64,000 nt of DNA from Taklimakanibacter deserti (GCA_003574785.1 QORU01000005.1:389130-453129); one strand, 5' to 3'; positions 23,449 to 34,114 are shown, counted from the stretch's first letter. Program-made: numbers and translations. The notes: generated by a model not told the origin, from the sequence alone.

Positions 23449-23915
23449 TGGCCTGGTGGACCGCCCATAATCAGCCCGGCAAGGGCGCCGATGACGTCGT
23501 CTTCCTGCGCGAAGGTTTCAGCTGGTGGGCGCTGCTCTTTCCGCTGCCCTGGCTCGTGATCAAGGGCATGTGGATCGTCCTTCTCGTGGCGCTCGGCGCG
23601 CAATTCGCCATCTGGGCGATCGCCGAAGCCTTAGGCGCTGGCGATATGATGCGGCTGATCTTCAGCTTCGCCATCAATCTCATTCTTGCTTTCGAGGGCA
23701 ACAATCTGTTGCGCTGGACCTATGAGCGGCGCGGCTTCGAGGAATTGGGCCTCGTCCACGGCGATGACATCGACGAAGCCGAATATCGCTTTTTCACCGA
23801 GATCGGCCTTCCACAGGCACCGGCCGTAACGGAGGTCGAGCAGCCTCCGGTCTTCTCCTCGCGCTGGAAGCCGGAGGAGCCTGATTTCATCTTTCCGGGA
23901 TTCGGTCGCTCATGA
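23448..23915 (+). CDS. DUF2628 membrane protein in the his operon
   Basis: The 155-residue protein has a short N-terminus with [19 protein letters not shown] and two or three membrane segments up to about residue 90. A C-terminal soluble tail ends [20 protein letters not shown]. No function is known. It is coupled by overlaps to hisB (one base) and hisH (ATGA). The same gene lies between hisB and hisH in other Rhizobiales, so this is a conserved arrangement rather than an insertion here. Confidence 0.85.
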   Translation: MAWWTAHNQPGKGADDVVFLREGFSWWALLFPLPWLVIKGMWIVLLVALGAQFAIWAIAEALGAGDMMRLIFSFAINLILAFEGNNLLRWTYERRGFEELGLVHGDDIDEAEYRFFTEIGLPQAPAVTEVEQPPVFSSRWKPEEPDFIFPGFGRS

Positions 23916-24559
23916 GCGTCGCCATCATCGATTATGGCTCCGGCAATCTCCATTCCGCCGCCAAGGCGTTCGAGCGGGCGGCCCGCGATAGCGTTTCGCA
24001 GCTGAGGATCGAGGTGACGGCGGATCCGGAGAAAGTGCGCAAGGCCGAGCGCATCGTGCTGCCGGGCGTCGGCGCTTTCCGCGACTGCCGCGACGGGCTC
24101 AAGGCGGTCCCCGGCATGTGGGAGACGGTCGAAGAGGAAGTCTCGCACGGCAAGCCCTTCTTCGGCATCTGTGTCGGCATGCAATTGATGGCCGAGCGCG
24201 GCCTCGAGCATGTCGAGACGAAAGGCTTCGGCTGGATCAAGGGCGATGTGAAGGTGATCGAGCCCGAGGATTCGACGCTCAAGATCCCGCATATGGGCTG
24301 GAACACGCTCGATAGTGCCCGTCCGCATGCGCTCTTCGACGGCATCGCGCTCGGCGATCAGGGCCTCCATGCCTATTTCGTCCATTCCTATCATCTCGCT
24401 TTGCGCGATCCCTCCGCTCTCGTCGCGACCGCCGATTATGGCGGCGCCGTCACCGCTTTCGTTGCCCGCGACAATGTGGCGGGAAGCCAGTTCCATCCCG
24501 AGAAGAGCCAGGCTTTGGGCCTCGCTCTCATCGGCAATTTCCTGAAATGGCGGCCATGA
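23912..24559 (+). CDS. hisH: Imidazole glycerol phosphate synthase, glutaminase subunit
   Basis: HisH hydrolyses glutamine and channels ammonia to HisF. The 215-residue protein starts [20 protein letters not shown] and has the oxyanion strand [10 protein letters not shown], the nucleophile elbow [11 protein letters not shown] (Cys) and the His/Glu pair in SQFHPEKSQ. It overlaps hisA by four bases if hisA starts at 24556. Confidence 0.96.
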   Translation: MSVAIIDYGSGNLHSAAKAFERAARDSVSQLRIEVTADPEKVRKAERIVLPGVGAFRDCRDGLKAVPGMWETVEEEVSHGKPFFGICVGMQLMAERGLEHVETKGFGWIKGDVKVIEPEDSTLKIPHMGWNTLDSARPHALFDGIALGDQGLHAYFVHSYHLALRDPSALVATADYGGAVTAFVARDNVAGSQFHPEKSQALGLALIGNFLKWRP

Positions 24560-25286
24560 TCCTGTTCCCGGCGATCGATCTCAAAGGCGGCCAATGCGTC
24601 AGGCTGAAGCTCGGCGACATGGCGCAGGCGACGGTCTTCAATGACGATCCGGCCGCCCAGGCGAAGAGTTTTGAAGCCCAGGGCTTCTCCTGGCTGCATC
24701 TCGTCGATCTCGACGGCGCCTTCGCCGGCAGGCCGGTGAATGCGCAAGCCGTCGAAGCCATTCTCGGGGCCGTCACCATCCCGGTGCAATTGGGCGGCGG
24801 CATCCGTGACCTCAAGCAGATCGAGGCCTGGCTGGCGCGCGGCATCGCCCGCGTGATCCTGGGCACCGTTGCCTTGCGCAATCCGGATCTGGTGCGCGAG
24901 GCCTGCCGCAAGTTTCCCGGCCGCGTCGCTGTCGGCATCGACGCCAAGGGCGGAAAGGTCGCGGTCGAAGGCTGGGCCGAGACGTCGGAGATGTCGGCGG
25001 TCGAGCTGGCGCACCGCTTCGCCGATGCGGGCGTTGCCGCCATCATCTTCACCGATGTCGACCGCGACGGCGTGCTGAAGGGAATTAATATCGAGGCGAC
25101 ACTATCATTGGCGCACTCGACGGGCATTCCGGTGATCGCCTCGGGCGGCCTTGCCTCGCTCGCCGATATCAGGCGCCTGCTCGCGCCCGATTGCCGGATC
25201 CTCGAGGGCGCCATATCCGGCCGGGCCCTTTATGACGGAAGGCTCGATGCGGCCGAAGCCTTGAAGCTCATTGCCGAGGCGGCGTG

Positions 25287-25287
<1 letters not shown>
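24556..25287 (+). CDS. hisA: Phosphoribosylformimino-5-aminoimidazole carboxamide ribotide isomerase
   Basis: HisA is the (beta/alpha)8 isomerase converting ProFAR to PRFAR. The 243-residue protein begins [17 protein letters not shown] with the first catalytic Asp, has [14 protein letters not shown], the second catalytic Asp in [14 protein letters not shown], and the C-terminal phosphate loops [10 protein letters not shown] and [12 protein letters not shown]. The ATG at 24556 overlaps the hisH stop as ATGA and matches family starts; an ATG nine bases earlier is possible. Confidence 0.96.
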
Positions 25288-26077
<790 letters not shown>

Positions 26078-26081
<4 letters not shown>

Positions 26082-26419
26082 CGGATATCGCACGCCACAA
26101 GCTCGAGGCTCTGGCCGAGCTCGCCGACACGGTGACCGCCCGCAAGGGGGCGTCGCCCGAGATCTCCTATACCGCCAAGCTCCTTTCCCAGGGCATCGAG
26201 AAATGCGCCAAGAAGGTGGGCGAGGAGGCGATCGAGGCGGCTCTTGCCGCCGTCAAAGGCGACCGCGACCATCTCAAGCTCGAGGCGGCCGATCTTTTCT
26301 ATCATCTGATCGTGCTGCTCGAGGCGTCGGGCCTGCCGCTCGCCGAGGTGATGGGCGAGCTCGAAAAACGGGTCGGCGTCTCCGGCATCGCCGAAAAGGC
26401 GAGCCGCAAGCAGGTATAG
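26078..26419 (+). CDS. hisE: Phosphoribosyl-ATP pyrophosphatase
   Basis: HisE hydrolyses PR-ATP to PR-AMP, the second histidine step. The 113-residue protein has the MazG-like signature [28 protein letters not shown], with the metal-binding EEAIE residues, and [18 protein letters not shown]. It overlaps hisF by ATGA. It is the stand-alone form, not fused to HisI; no hisI, hisG or hisD is in the window. Confidence 0.95.
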
Positions 26420-26424
26420 AACCG

Positions 26425-27375
26425 ATGGATTCACTGCGCGATGAGATCTCGCCCTACCGCCATTTCGAGCGCAATGCCTGGGCGAAACTGCGCGCCGACA
26501 CGCCGATGACCCTCGACCAGGCGGATATCGACGAGTTGCGCGGCCTCAATGACCGTATCGATCTGGCCGAGGTAGTGGCGATCTATTTGCCGCTGTCGCG
26601 CCTCCTCAATCTTTATGTCGCGGCGACCCAGGAACTATTCCGCGCCACCGACCGGTTCCTGCATGCCGAAGGCACCAAGGTGCCCTACATCATCGGCATG
26701 GCGGGCAGCGTTGCCGTCGGCAAGAGCACCACGGCGCGCATCCTGCAGCGGCTTCTGGCGCGCTGGCCCAACCATCCCAAGGTCGATCTCGTCACCACCG
26801 ACGGCTTCCTGCTGCCCAATGAGATCCTCGAGCGCGAGGGCATCATGAACCGCAAAGGTTTTCCGGAGAGCTATGACTTGCCGCAGATGCTGCGCTTCCT
26901 CTCCGACGTCAAGGCGGGCAAGCGCAAGGTGACGGCGCCGGTCTATTCGCATCTGACCTACAACGTCATGCCGGACAAGCGCGTCACCGTCGACCGGCCC
27001 GACATCCTCATCGTCGAAGGCCTCAACGTGCTGCAGGCGGGACGGCCGCCGCGCGATGGCAAGATCATTCCCTTCGTGTCGGACTTTTTCGATTTTTCGA
27101 TCTTTCTCGACGCGGCCGAGGATGTCCTGCGCGACTGGTATGTGACGCGCTTCTTCTCGCTACGCGACACCGCCTTCCGCGATCCCAAATCCTATTTCCA
27201 TCGCTACGCCTCGCTCACCGACAAGGAAGCGAACGCCACCGCCAACCGCATCTGGGAGACGATCAATCTCGTGAATTTGCGCGAAAATGTGCTCCCCACC
27301 CGCCAGCGCGCCGACCTCATCCTGCGCAAGGGGGCCGATCACATCATCCACAGCGTGTGGCTACGAAAGCTCTGA
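26425..27375 (+). CDS. coaA: Pantothenate kinase (type I)
   Basis: CoaA phosphorylates pantothenate, the first and controlling CoA step, and is usually inhibited by CoA. The 316-residue protein has the P-loop [51 protein letters not shown] and EGLNVLQ, all typical of type I PanK. It follows hisE by five bases as in other Rhizobiales. Together with coaE (13337) it supplies two CoA steps in this window. Confidence 0.96.
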   Translation: MDSLRDEISPYRHFERNAWAKLRADTPMTLDQADIDELRGLNDRIDLAEVVAIYLPLSRLLNLYVAATQELFRATDRFLHAEGTKVPYIIGMAGSVAVGKSTTARILQRLLARWPNHPKVDLVTTDGFLLPNEILEREGIMNRKGFPESYDLPQMLRFLSDVKAGKRKVTAPVYSHLTYNVMPDKRVTVDRPDILIVEGLNVLQAGRPPRDGKIIPFVSDFFDFSIFLDAAEDVLRDWYVTRFFSLRDTAFRDPKSYFHRYASLTDKEANATANRIWETINLVNLRENVLPTRQRADLILRKGADHIIHSVWLRKL

Positions 27376-27408
27376 TTACCCTCGCCCCGCTTCGAGGGGC
27401 AAGGGTAA
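27376..27408. terminator. Bidirectional terminator-like hairpin between coaA and the FAD oxidoreductase gene
   Basis: A 13-base stem, TTACCCTCGCCCC (27376-27388) against GGGGCAAGGGTAA (27396-27408), lies between two convergent stop codons. One mispair in the stem would be a G-U pair in RNA. A short run of As and Ts flanks each arm, so it could end transcription from both sides. Confidence 0.75.
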
Positions 27409-27411
27409 GTA

Positions 27412-29973
27412 TCAACTCCTGGGTTTCAGGTTTTCCGGATCGTAGAGCGGTTTGTAGCCGACGCCCGCCACCTCGACGGGGTAGGTCTCGGCGAAATACT
27501 CGACATGGAGCTTCCGGCCTTCCTGGCAATAGGCCCAGGGCAGATAGGCGAGCGCGATGTTCTTGCCGATGGTCGGGCCGAAGGCGATGGAGGTCGTGTA
27601 GGAGCGCCGGCCGAGCTCGTCGACCAGCACTTCGCCCGTTTCCGGATCCATGACCGGCAGAGTGCCGACGGGATAGCGCATCACGCCGGTCTTGTCGGTG
27701 TTCTCCGTCATCACCAGCGTGCACAGCATGGCCGGCTGGTGGGCGCGCGCCTTGTATTCGAGATGCTTCGCCTTGCCGCGGAAATCGGCGTCCTTGACCT
27801 TGGGACGCGCGAGGTCGGCCTCGATGAGGTTGTACTGGGTGAGGAGGTCGGCATTCTGCAGGCGCAGGCTCTTTTCCATCCGGCGCGAATTCGCATAGGT
27901 CTCGACGCCGAAGGCCATCACGCCGGTCGCGCGCAGCGCGTCCCAGACGGCTAGGCCATCTTCATATTTCATGTGCAGTTCCCAGCCCTGCTCGCCGACA
28001 TAGGATATGCGGAAGGCGGTGACCGGCAAGCCGGCGATCTCGATCTGCTTGATCGCGGCGAAGGGGAAGTTTGCGGGATCGAGGCCGGAAGGATCGGCGA
28101 CGGCCTTCTTCAGCGTCGCCCGCGCATTCGGACCCCAGATGCCGATGGTGACATAGTTTTCCGAGGTATCCGTAATGGTGACGTCGAGGCCGCGGTCCTC
28201 GGCAATGCGGCGCATATAGTGGAAGTCGCGCGGACCAGCATCGGCGCCGTTCACGAGGCGGCAGCGGTCTTCCATGCGGAAGACGGTGAAGTCGGCGCGC
28301 ACCATGCCCTCGTCATCGAGGAAGTGGGTATAGATGCCCTTGCCGATATTCGCATCGCCGCCGATCTTGGCGGCGCACAGCCATTCGAGAAGCTCGACAT
28401 GGTCCGGCCCTTCGATGTCCACCATGTGGAAGTGCGAGAGGTTCACGATGCCGCAATCCTCGCTCATCGCCAGATGCTCGGCGTTGGAGACGCGCCAGAA
28501 GTGCCGGCTGTCCCACTCGTTCGGGCGCTCCGGCACGCGGTTGCCGTATTTCTTGAGAAGGTGCTCGTTGGCGGCATAGCCATGCGCACGCTCCCAGCCG
28601 CCGAGCTCCATGAAATAGCCGCCAAGCTCCTTCTCGCGCTCATAGAAGGGCGAACGCTTGACATTGCGGCCCGTCGCATAGGGCTCGCGCGTATGCACCG
28701 CCGGATAGTAGATCTTCTGGGCGGCCTCGAAGGTGCGGCCCTCGATAAATTTCTCGTCAAGCTGGTGCGGATAGAACCGGGCATAGTCGATCGACGCATG
28801 GTCGATCTCGGTGCGTCCGTCGGTCATCCAGTCGGCGATCAGCTTGCCGTAGCCCGGCGCGTCCTTCACCCAGATGGCGACGCAATACCAAAGCCCGCGC
28901 ACCTTCTGGCTCTCGCCGCAGGACGGGCCGCCGGCCGCCGACACCTGCAGCAGGCCGTTGAAGGAATGGCTTTCATTGTAGCCGAGCTCGCCCAGGATCG
29001 GGGTGAGCTCCATGGCGCGCTCCAGCGGCTCGATGATCTGCTCCATGTCGAGATCGCGCTGCGAGGGCGACAGGCGCGCCTCCTGCTTTTCGAGAATGTC
29101 GCGCGGATGGCAGAGGCGCGGATTGGTCTGTTCGTAATATCCCCATTCGATCTGGCCGCCTTCGGCGGTCTTGGGGTCGCCGGTGTCGCGCATATAGGCG
29201 GAGTTGCCCTGGTCGCGCAGCAGCGGATAGCCGATCTCCTTCCCCGTGCCTTCGAACTGGTTGAAGGGGCCGAAGAAGGACAGCGGATGGTCGACCGGCA
29301 TCACCGGCAGGTCCTCGCCCGCCATGGCGGCGATGAGCCGGCCCCAGATTCCGGCGCAGACGACGACATGGTCGGCCATGATCGTGCCGCGATGGGTGAC
29401 GACGCCCTTGATGCGGCCGTTCTCGATGATGAGCGAGGTCGCCGGTGTATTGCCGAAGACCTTGAGCTTGCCGGATTTTTCACCCGCATCGATCAGCTTT
29501 CCGGCAACCGTCTGCGAGCGCGGAATGACGAGGCCGGCATCGGGATCGAACATGCCGCCCATCACCTGATCTTCCTCGATCAGCGGGAACAGCTTCTTGA
29601 TCTCGGCGGGCGAGACATAGTGCGCGCGGGTGCCGAACGCCTTGGCCGAGGAGAGCTTGCGCTTGATCTCCTCCATCCAGACATCGTGGCCGGTGCGCGC
29701 GACTTCGAGACCGCCGATACGGGCGTAGTGGCCCATCTTTTCATAGAAGTCGATGGAGTATTGCGTCGTCCAGACCGAAAGATAGTCGTGGCTCGTCGTG
29801 TAGCAGAAGTCGGAGGCATGCGCCGTCGAGCCGATATCGGTGGGGACGCCCGACTTGTCGATCCCTATGATGTCGTCCCAGCCGCGCTCGATCAGGTGAT
29901 GGGCGATGGAGGCTCCGACGATGCCGCCCAACCCTATGATGACAACCTTCGCCTTTTCGGGGAACGCCGACAT
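27412..29973 (-). CDS. FAD-dependent oxidoreductase fused to GcvT domains (dimethylglycine/sarcosine dehydrogenase-like)
   Basis: The 853-residue protein has an N-terminal FAD-binding DAO domain (VVIIGLGGIVGASIAHHL), a middle FAO_M domain (about 370-430) and C-terminal GcvT aminomethyltransferase domains (about 430-850). The GSTAHAS motif carries the His that binds FAD covalently in dimethylglycine dehydrogenase. Members oxidise N-methyl groups (dimethylglycine, sarcosine or related) and pass one-carbon units to tetrahydrofolate. The exact substrate cannot be told. A strong GAGGAG precedes the ATG. It stands alone, with no other one-carbon gene beside it. Confidence 0.88.
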   Translation of the reverse strand: MSAFPEKAKVVIIGLGGIVGASIAHHLIERGWDDIIGIDKSGVPTDIGSTAHASDFCYTTSHDYLSVWTTQYSIDFYEKMGHYARIGGLEVARTGHDVWMEEIKRKLSSAKAFGTRAHYVSPAEIKKLFPLIEEDQVMGGMFDPDAGLVIPRSQTVAGKLIDAGEKSGKLKVFGNTPATSLIIENGRIKGVVTHRGTIMADHVVVCAGIWGRLIAAMAGEDLPVMPVDHPLSFFGPFNQFEGTGKEIGYPLLRDQGNSAYMRDTGDPKTAEGGQIEWGYYEQTNPRLCHPRDILEKQEARLSPSQRDLDMEQIIEPLERAMELTPILGELGYNESHSFNGLLQVSAAGGPSCGESQKVRGLWYCVAIWVKDAPGYGKLIADWMTDGRTEIDHASIDYARFYPHQLDEKFIEGRTFEAAQKIYYPAVHTREPYATGRNVKRSPFYEREKELGGYFMELGGWERAHGYAANEHLLKKYGNRVPERPNEWDSRHFWRVSNAEHLAMSEDCGIVNLSHFHMVDIEGPDHVELLEWLCAAKIGGDANIGKGIYTHFLDDEGMVRADFTVFRMEDRCRLVNGADAGPRDFHYMRRIAEDRGLDVTITDTSENYVTIGIWGPNARATLKKAVADPSGLDPANFPFAAIKQIEIAGLPVTAFRISYVGEQGWELHMKYEDGLAVWDALRATGVMAFGVETYANSRRMEKSLRLQNADLLTQYNLIEADLARPKVKDADFRGKAKHLEYKARAHQPAMLCTLVMTENTDKTGVMRYPVGTLPVMDPETGEVLVDELGRRSYTTSIAFGPTIGKNIALAYLPWAYCQEGRKLHVEYFAETYPVEVAGVGYKPLYDPENLKPRS

Positions 29974-30075
29974 GAAGACTCCTCGATAGTCCTTCGATCC
30001 GATTGGGGCACATTAGTGAGGTGAATTCAACGGTCGTGAGATGGAACGACCAGAGGATGGCGGAATCCGACACCC

Positions 30076-31590
30076 TCACCCCGCAAGCAGTTGCGCGAAG
30101 ATCGGCCCCGGGTCGTCGACCTCGACCAGCTTCTTAGCCGAAATCACCCAGTTCCGCGTCGCCACGGCGCGCACGAAGGCCCGGTCGTGGCTGACCAGAA
30201 GGCAGGCCGCGTTGTGCTCGATCAACTCGCTTTCCAGCATGTCCTGCCCCTCGATATCGAGGTGGTTTGTCGGCTCATCCAGCAGATAGAAATTGGGTTC
30301 CGACAGTCGCAGGAGCAGCATCGCCAGCCGCGCCCGCTGGCCACCCGAAAGCCGCGCAAGGGGTGCAGTCTGCGCGTCGATGCTTATCCCCGTTCCGGCG
30401 AGTTGCGCCCTTGCCTGATGGTCGGTCAGGTCGCCGGATCGCTTCACCGCATCCCAGGGCGTCGGGAAAGCGTCGAGCTGGGACAGCGCCTGATCGGAAT
30501 TGCCGAGCTTGAGGCTGGCCGAGCCACGGATATGTTGATCCCCCTCGGCAAGAGCTACCCGCAGTCTTTCGACTAGTCGGGTCTTGCCCGTCCCGTTGGC
30601 ACCGAGCACAGCGATCCGATCTCCCTTCTCGATCCACAGCTTCCCGGTGCGGAACAGGAGCCGCCCGTCCGGCGTCGTGACCGCCGCATCGTTTATCGTC
30701 ACCAACGCCTTGGCATGGGTGCCGCTGTTGGTCAGGCGGATCGCCCCGGCGGAGCGTTCCTGATGCGCCGGCCGCGCCCGCTCTTCCAGCCGGTCGGCCC
30801 GCTCCGAAAGCTGCTTGGTCTTGACCACCAGCAGGTCGGAGCCGGAATTGATACCTATGTTCTTGAGCTTTGCCGCTTGCTGCCGCAGCGCTTTGACCTT
30901 GCGCATGTCGTTCTCATACTGGCGATCGCGCGACGCATCGCGCTCTTCCAACGCCTGGAGCGCGCGGGAATAGGGCAGGGAGAAGTCTTCGCTGTCCTCA
31001 GGGCGCAGGAACAGGGTGCGGTTGGTTACGTCATCGAGAAAGGCGCGATCATGGCTCGCCGCGATCACCGCGCAGTCGCGCGGCAAGGCGATAAGAAACC
31101 GCTGCAACACGCCGATGCGGCCAATGTCGAGATGGTTCGTCGGCTCGTCCAGAAGAAGCAGATCAGGTTCGACCACGGCCGCCCGCGCGAGAAGCATGGT
31201 CCGCTGCCAGCCGCCGGACAGGCTGTGAACTGTGCTGCCTCTTATGGCCTCGTCCACGGCGAGATCATCGAGCAGGACATCGATCCGCCAGCTCTCCGTT
31301 TCGGCGACCTCGGGGGCGAGCGCGTCGCGCACGGCGTCATGAAGGCTCAAGGGTGAGAGACGTTCGGGCACGTCCTGCGATGCGAAGGCGACGACCAGGC
31401 CGCGCATGCGTGTCACGGTTCCTGTCGTAGCGTCTTCCTCGCCCGCCACGATGCGAAGGAGCGAGGATTTGCCTCGCCCATTTGCCGCAACGAGGCCCAG
31501 GCGGTCACCTTTGGCGACCGAGAAGTTGAGTCCTCTGAAAAGTGACTCGCTACGGATCAGGGAAAGGTCTTTGGCGGAGATAAGGGACAT
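30076..31590 (-). CDS. ABC-F family ATP-binding protein
   Basis: The 504-residue protein has two ABC ATPase modules and no membrane segments: Walker A AANGRGKSSLL and GANGTGKTRLV, signature motifs SLSGGWQR and RLSGGQRAR, and Walker B DLLLLDEPTNHLD and NFYLLDEPTNHLD. Between them is a charged linker (about 215-290). ABC-F proteins act on the ribosome, and some protect it from antibiotics. This one is not an obvious Uup or EttA, and whether it gives resistance is unknown. A short perfect hairpin lies just upstream. Confidence 0.9.
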   Translation of the reverse strand: MSLISAKDLSLIRSESLFRGLNFSVAKGDRLGLVAANGRGKSSLLRIVAGEEDATTGTVTRMRGLVVAFASQDVPERLSPLSLHDAVRDALAPEVAETESWRIDVLLDDLAVDEAIRGSTVHSLSGGWQRTMLLARAAVVEPDLLLLDEPTNHLDIGRIGVLQRFLIALPRDCAVIAASHDRAFLDDVTNRTLFLRPEDSEDFSLPYSRALQALEERDASRDRQYENDMRKVKALRQQAAKLKNIGINSGSDLLVVKTKQLSERADRLEERARPAHQERSAGAIRLTNSGTHAKALVTINDAAVTTPDGRLLFRTGKLWIEKGDRIAVLGANGTGKTRLVERLRVALAEGDQHIRGSASLKLGNSDQALSQLDAFPTPWDAVKRSGDLTDHQARAQLAGTGISIDAQTAPLARLSGGQRARLAMLLLRLSEPNFYLLDEPTNHLDIEGQDMLESELIEHNAACLLVSHDRAFVRAVATRNWVISAKKLVEVDDPGPIFAQLLAG

Positions 31591-31821
31591 TGCAGGCTCA
31601 TCAAGTCAGGGCGGCACAGCCAACTGTGCCCAAAGAGGCTGACGATGAGACGGCGATGCGTTCCTCAGTCAGCCCCACGAAATCGAGCGCGGGGCGAACA
31701 CAGGTCCACGAGTTCTGTGCTGGAAGTGCTGATGCAGCATCGACTTCCCCTCCTGTTTGAACGCAAAGTCACATAGACCATTTTGCACCGGCTTGACAAC
31801 ACCGCGCCCGAAAGCGGGCGA
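31591..31821. other. Intergenic region upstream of the ABC-F gene
   Basis: This 231-base gap contains a short perfect hairpin (GGCACAG/CTGTGCC, 31613-31630) 23 bases before the ABC-F start. I see no clear gene in it. Some antibiotic-resistance ABC-F genes are controlled by leader attenuators, so the hairpin could be regulatory, but no leader peptide is evident. Confidence 0.4.
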
Positions 31822-32358
31822 TCAACCCGAAAACCCGCCCGCCGCCAGGAACGCGAGCTCCTCCGGCGTCGACTTCCGCCCCAATATGGCGTTGCGATGC
31901 GGGAAGCGCCCGAAGCGGGCGATGATGTCGAGATGGAGCTTGGCCCAATGGGTCATGTCGTCCGGATCGCGCACCGAGAACAGCGCGACGCAGCGCATTT
32001 GCGCATCGAGATCCTCGGCATGCTCGAAGGGCATGATGATCCAGCGGGCGAGCGTCGCCGGCATGGCGAGATGGTCGCCGCGCGCCACCGCCTGTCTGGC
32101 GAGCGCCAGCGCTTTCTTGTCGGCGGCGAAAGCCAGCGGTGAGCCGCGATGGATGTTGCGCGAGAACTGGTCGAGCATCAGAATCAGCGCCAGCATTCCT
32201 TTGGGCGTTTCCGTCCAATGATCGAAGGCGCCGTCGCGGGCTTTGGCCAGCGCATCCTTGAAGCGCACCGACAGCTGGCCGTCGAAAGCCGCGTTTTTGG
32301 TGAACCAGCGCTCTTCGCCGGCCTTGAGCCAGAAATCGACCACGTCGTTGGGCGTCAT
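31822..32358 (-). CDS. DUF924 family protein
   Basis: The 178-residue protein matches the DUF924 family: the start DVVDFWLKAGEERWFTKNAAFD, the core LILMLDQFSRNIHRGSP, the His/Glu-containing MPFEHAEDLDAQM and the C-terminal RFGRFPHRNAILGR. The fold is alpha-helical and TPR-like; the function is unknown. It overlaps mobB by ATGA and ends the MOSC-mobA-mobB-DUF924 operon. Confidence 0.88.
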   Translation of the reverse strand: MTPNDVVDFWLKAGEERWFTKNAAFDGQLSVRFKDALAKARDGAFDHWTETPKGMLALILMLDQFSRNIHRGSPLAFAADKKALALARQAVARGDHLAMPATLARWIIMPFEHAEDLDAQMRCVALFSVRDPDDMTHWAKLHLDIIARFGRFPHRNAILGRKSTPEELAFLAAGGFSG

Positions 32359-32864
32359 TTCGGGTCGAGCTCCATGCGAGTGATGATGAACTGGGCGAGT
32401 GCTTCGACATGGTCGCGGTCGAAAACCGGCACCGGCGCATCCGGCACCGGCCCCGTGGCGGCGATCGCCACGACGCTCCGATCCTCGCCCGCGAGCTGCG
32501 GATGATCGAGCGCCAGGTTGCGCACCTCGATCTTGGCGTGATCGCCATGCTTGTAGCCTTCGACGATGATGAGGTCGCAGGGCGAGAGCTTGGCGAGGAT
32601 CGCCGCGAAGGACGGCTCCTCTTCATCGCGCGATTCATGGATGATCGCCCAGCGTTGGCGCGAGACCACCGCGACCTCGCTGGCGCCGGCGGCACGGTGG
32701 CGGAAGCTGTCGCGACCCTCATGATCGATGTCGAAGGAATGATGCGCATGCTTGACGGTGGCGATGCGATAGCCGCGTCTCGTCAATTCGCGCACCAGCC
32801 TCTCGACCAGCGTGGTCTTGCCGGCATTCTTGAAACCGGCGACGCCGATGATCTTCGCCGTCAT
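32355..32864 (-). CDS. mobB: Molybdopterin-guanine dinucleotide biosynthesis adaptor protein MobB
   Basis: MobB is a GTP-binding partner of MobA in making the bis-MGD cofactor. The 169-residue protein has the P-loop GVAGFKNAGKTTLVERLV, TVKHAHHSFDIDHEGRDSFRHRAAGA and LIIVEGYKH, typical of MobB. It overlaps mobA upstream and the DUF924 gene downstream by four bases each. Confidence 0.94.
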   Translation of the reverse strand: MTAKIIGVAGFKNAGKTTLVERLVRELTRRGYRIATVKHAHHSFDIDHEGRDSFRHRAAGASEVAVVSRQRWAIIHESRDEEEPSFAAILAKLSPCDLIIVEGYKHGDHAKIEVRNLALDHPQLAGEDRSVVAIAATGPVPDAPVPVFDRDHVEALAQFIITRMELDPK

Positions 32865-33469
32865 GGCCGATACTCCGCGCGCAGTCTGAGCGCCATGTCC
32901 ATGTCTTCGGGCGTATTGATGTTGAAGAACGGATCATAGGGCAGAGAGGTCCATTCCGCGATGCCCGCGCCCTGCGACATGGCCCAGTCGTTCATGGAGC
33001 GCCGGCTGCCCTGCATGAAGTCCAGCAAGACCGGGACCAGCGTCACCTTCCACAGGCCGAATACCGGATGCAACCTTCCATCCGAACTCGCCACCGCCAT
33101 GTCCAGGCCTTGCGCCGCCGCCACGAGCTTCGGCACCAGATCGCGCGGGAAGAATGGCGTATCGACGGCGGCGGTGGCGACGAAAGCGAAATCATGGCGC
33201 CCGGCCCAGTCGAGCGCCGCGAGGAGGCCGGCAAGCGGGCCCAGATGATCGCCCGGCGCATCCGTCACCACCGGCAGTCCTTGTGTGTCGATCGGCTGCG
33301 TGCCGTCATGCCGGTTGACGATGAGCTGGGCGACCTGCGGCGCAAGCCGGGCGATTGCGTGGGTGATCAGCGGCGTCTCCCCGAGAAGAAGCCGGGCCTT
33401 GTCCTCGCCCATGCGCCGCGACTGGCCGCCCGCCAGGATGCAGCCGGCAATGGACGTAGGCACGCTCAC
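32861..33469 (-). CDS. mobA: Molybdenum cofactor guanylyltransferase
   Basis: MobA transfers GMP from GTP to molybdopterin. The 202-residue protein has the nucleotidyltransferase signature GCILAGGQSRRMGEDKARLLLG, PLAGLLAALDWA and VATAAVDTPFFPRDLV, the metal-binding Asp region. The start is GTG at 33469, overlapping the MOSC stop as GTGA; a second GTG two codons later is possible. No molybdoenzyme gene is in the window. Confidence 0.95.
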   Translation of the reverse strand: MSVPTSIAGCILAGGQSRRMGEDKARLLLGETPLITHAIARLAPQVAQLIVNRHDGTQPIDTQGLPVVTDAPGDHLGPLAGLLAALDWAGRHDFAFVATAAVDTPFFPRDLVPKLVAAAQGLDMAVASSDGRLHPVFGLWKVTLVPVLLDFMQGSRRSMNDWAMSQGAGIAEWTSLPYDPFFNINTPEDMDMALRLRAEYRP

Positions 33470-34053
33470 GCAGCGCCCGCTTCATAGAGGCGCTGCGGCG
33501 GGATCCACAAAGTGATCTCGTCCGCAAGGCCGATATCGCCCTCGCGCTCGACCCAGGCGGTGATGCCACGCTTGTGCTTCGCCGCTTTGACGAAGCCCAT
33601 TTTCTGCCCAGGATTGTGCCTCTCGATGATCTCGGCCGGATAGCGGCAGGGCTCGTTCTCCATGTCGACGACGATGGTGGCGCCGGAGGGGAACTGCAGG
33701 CGCGATGAGGGCGGCAGCAGCGTCAGGTCGGGAATGCCGGAGGTCACGACATTGGCGCCGACCCATTCCGGCTTGACCTCGGGTATCTCCATGATGCCGG
33801 CAATGTCAGCGAGTTCCTCGACCGACAGCAAGGTGAGCTGGCGGACATTGCGGATCGGCGTGTCGCGCGGATATTGCCGGATGGTGCGCACATCGGCCTT
33901 GCGCGTGAGCCCGCTATGGCAGTCGCCTTCGATGCCGTCGAAGCGCAGTTTCAGGCTCTCGACACGGGCTTTCTCGAGGCCCGTCGCCCGCTCGGGGTTC
34001 CTGAGCAGCGCCTCGACACGTCCGGTGAAAGCGAGCTTGGTCATCAAAGGCAT
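33466..34053 (-). CDS. MOSC-domain protein
   Basis: From the ATG at 34053 (preceded by GGAG at 6-base spacing) the protein has 195 residues. It shows MOSC-type features: FDGIEGDCHSG early, TLLSVEELADIA in the middle and ENEPCRYPAEII with a conserved Cys, followed by KRGITAWVEREG. MOSC domains handle sulfur and molybdenum-cofactor chemistry. Its place as first gene in an operon with mobA and mobB supports a cofactor role. In-frame starts upstream (34080, 34065) lack a good ribosome-binding site. Confidence 0.87.
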   Translation of the reverse strand: MPLMTKLAFTGRVEALLRNPERATGLEKARVESLKLRFDGIEGDCHSGLTRKADVRTIRQYPRDTPIRNVRQLTLLSVEELADIAGIMEIPEVKPEWVGANVVTSGIPDLTLLPPSSRLQFPSGATIVVDMENEPCRYPAEIIERHNPGQKMGFVKAAKHKRGITAWVEREGDIGLADEITLWIPPQRLYEAGAA

Positions 34054-34114
34054 GATCGTCTCCATTCGGGCGACCCGCATAGCAGGTCGCCGGCGGGGCG
34101 GCTATAGTGCAGGG

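Noticed and set aside
27973..30024. A 683-codon plus-strand open frame antisense to the FAD oxidoreductase gene
   Set aside because: The composition is low-complexity and lacks any family motif; it is a typical mirror frame of a GC-rich gene on the other strand.
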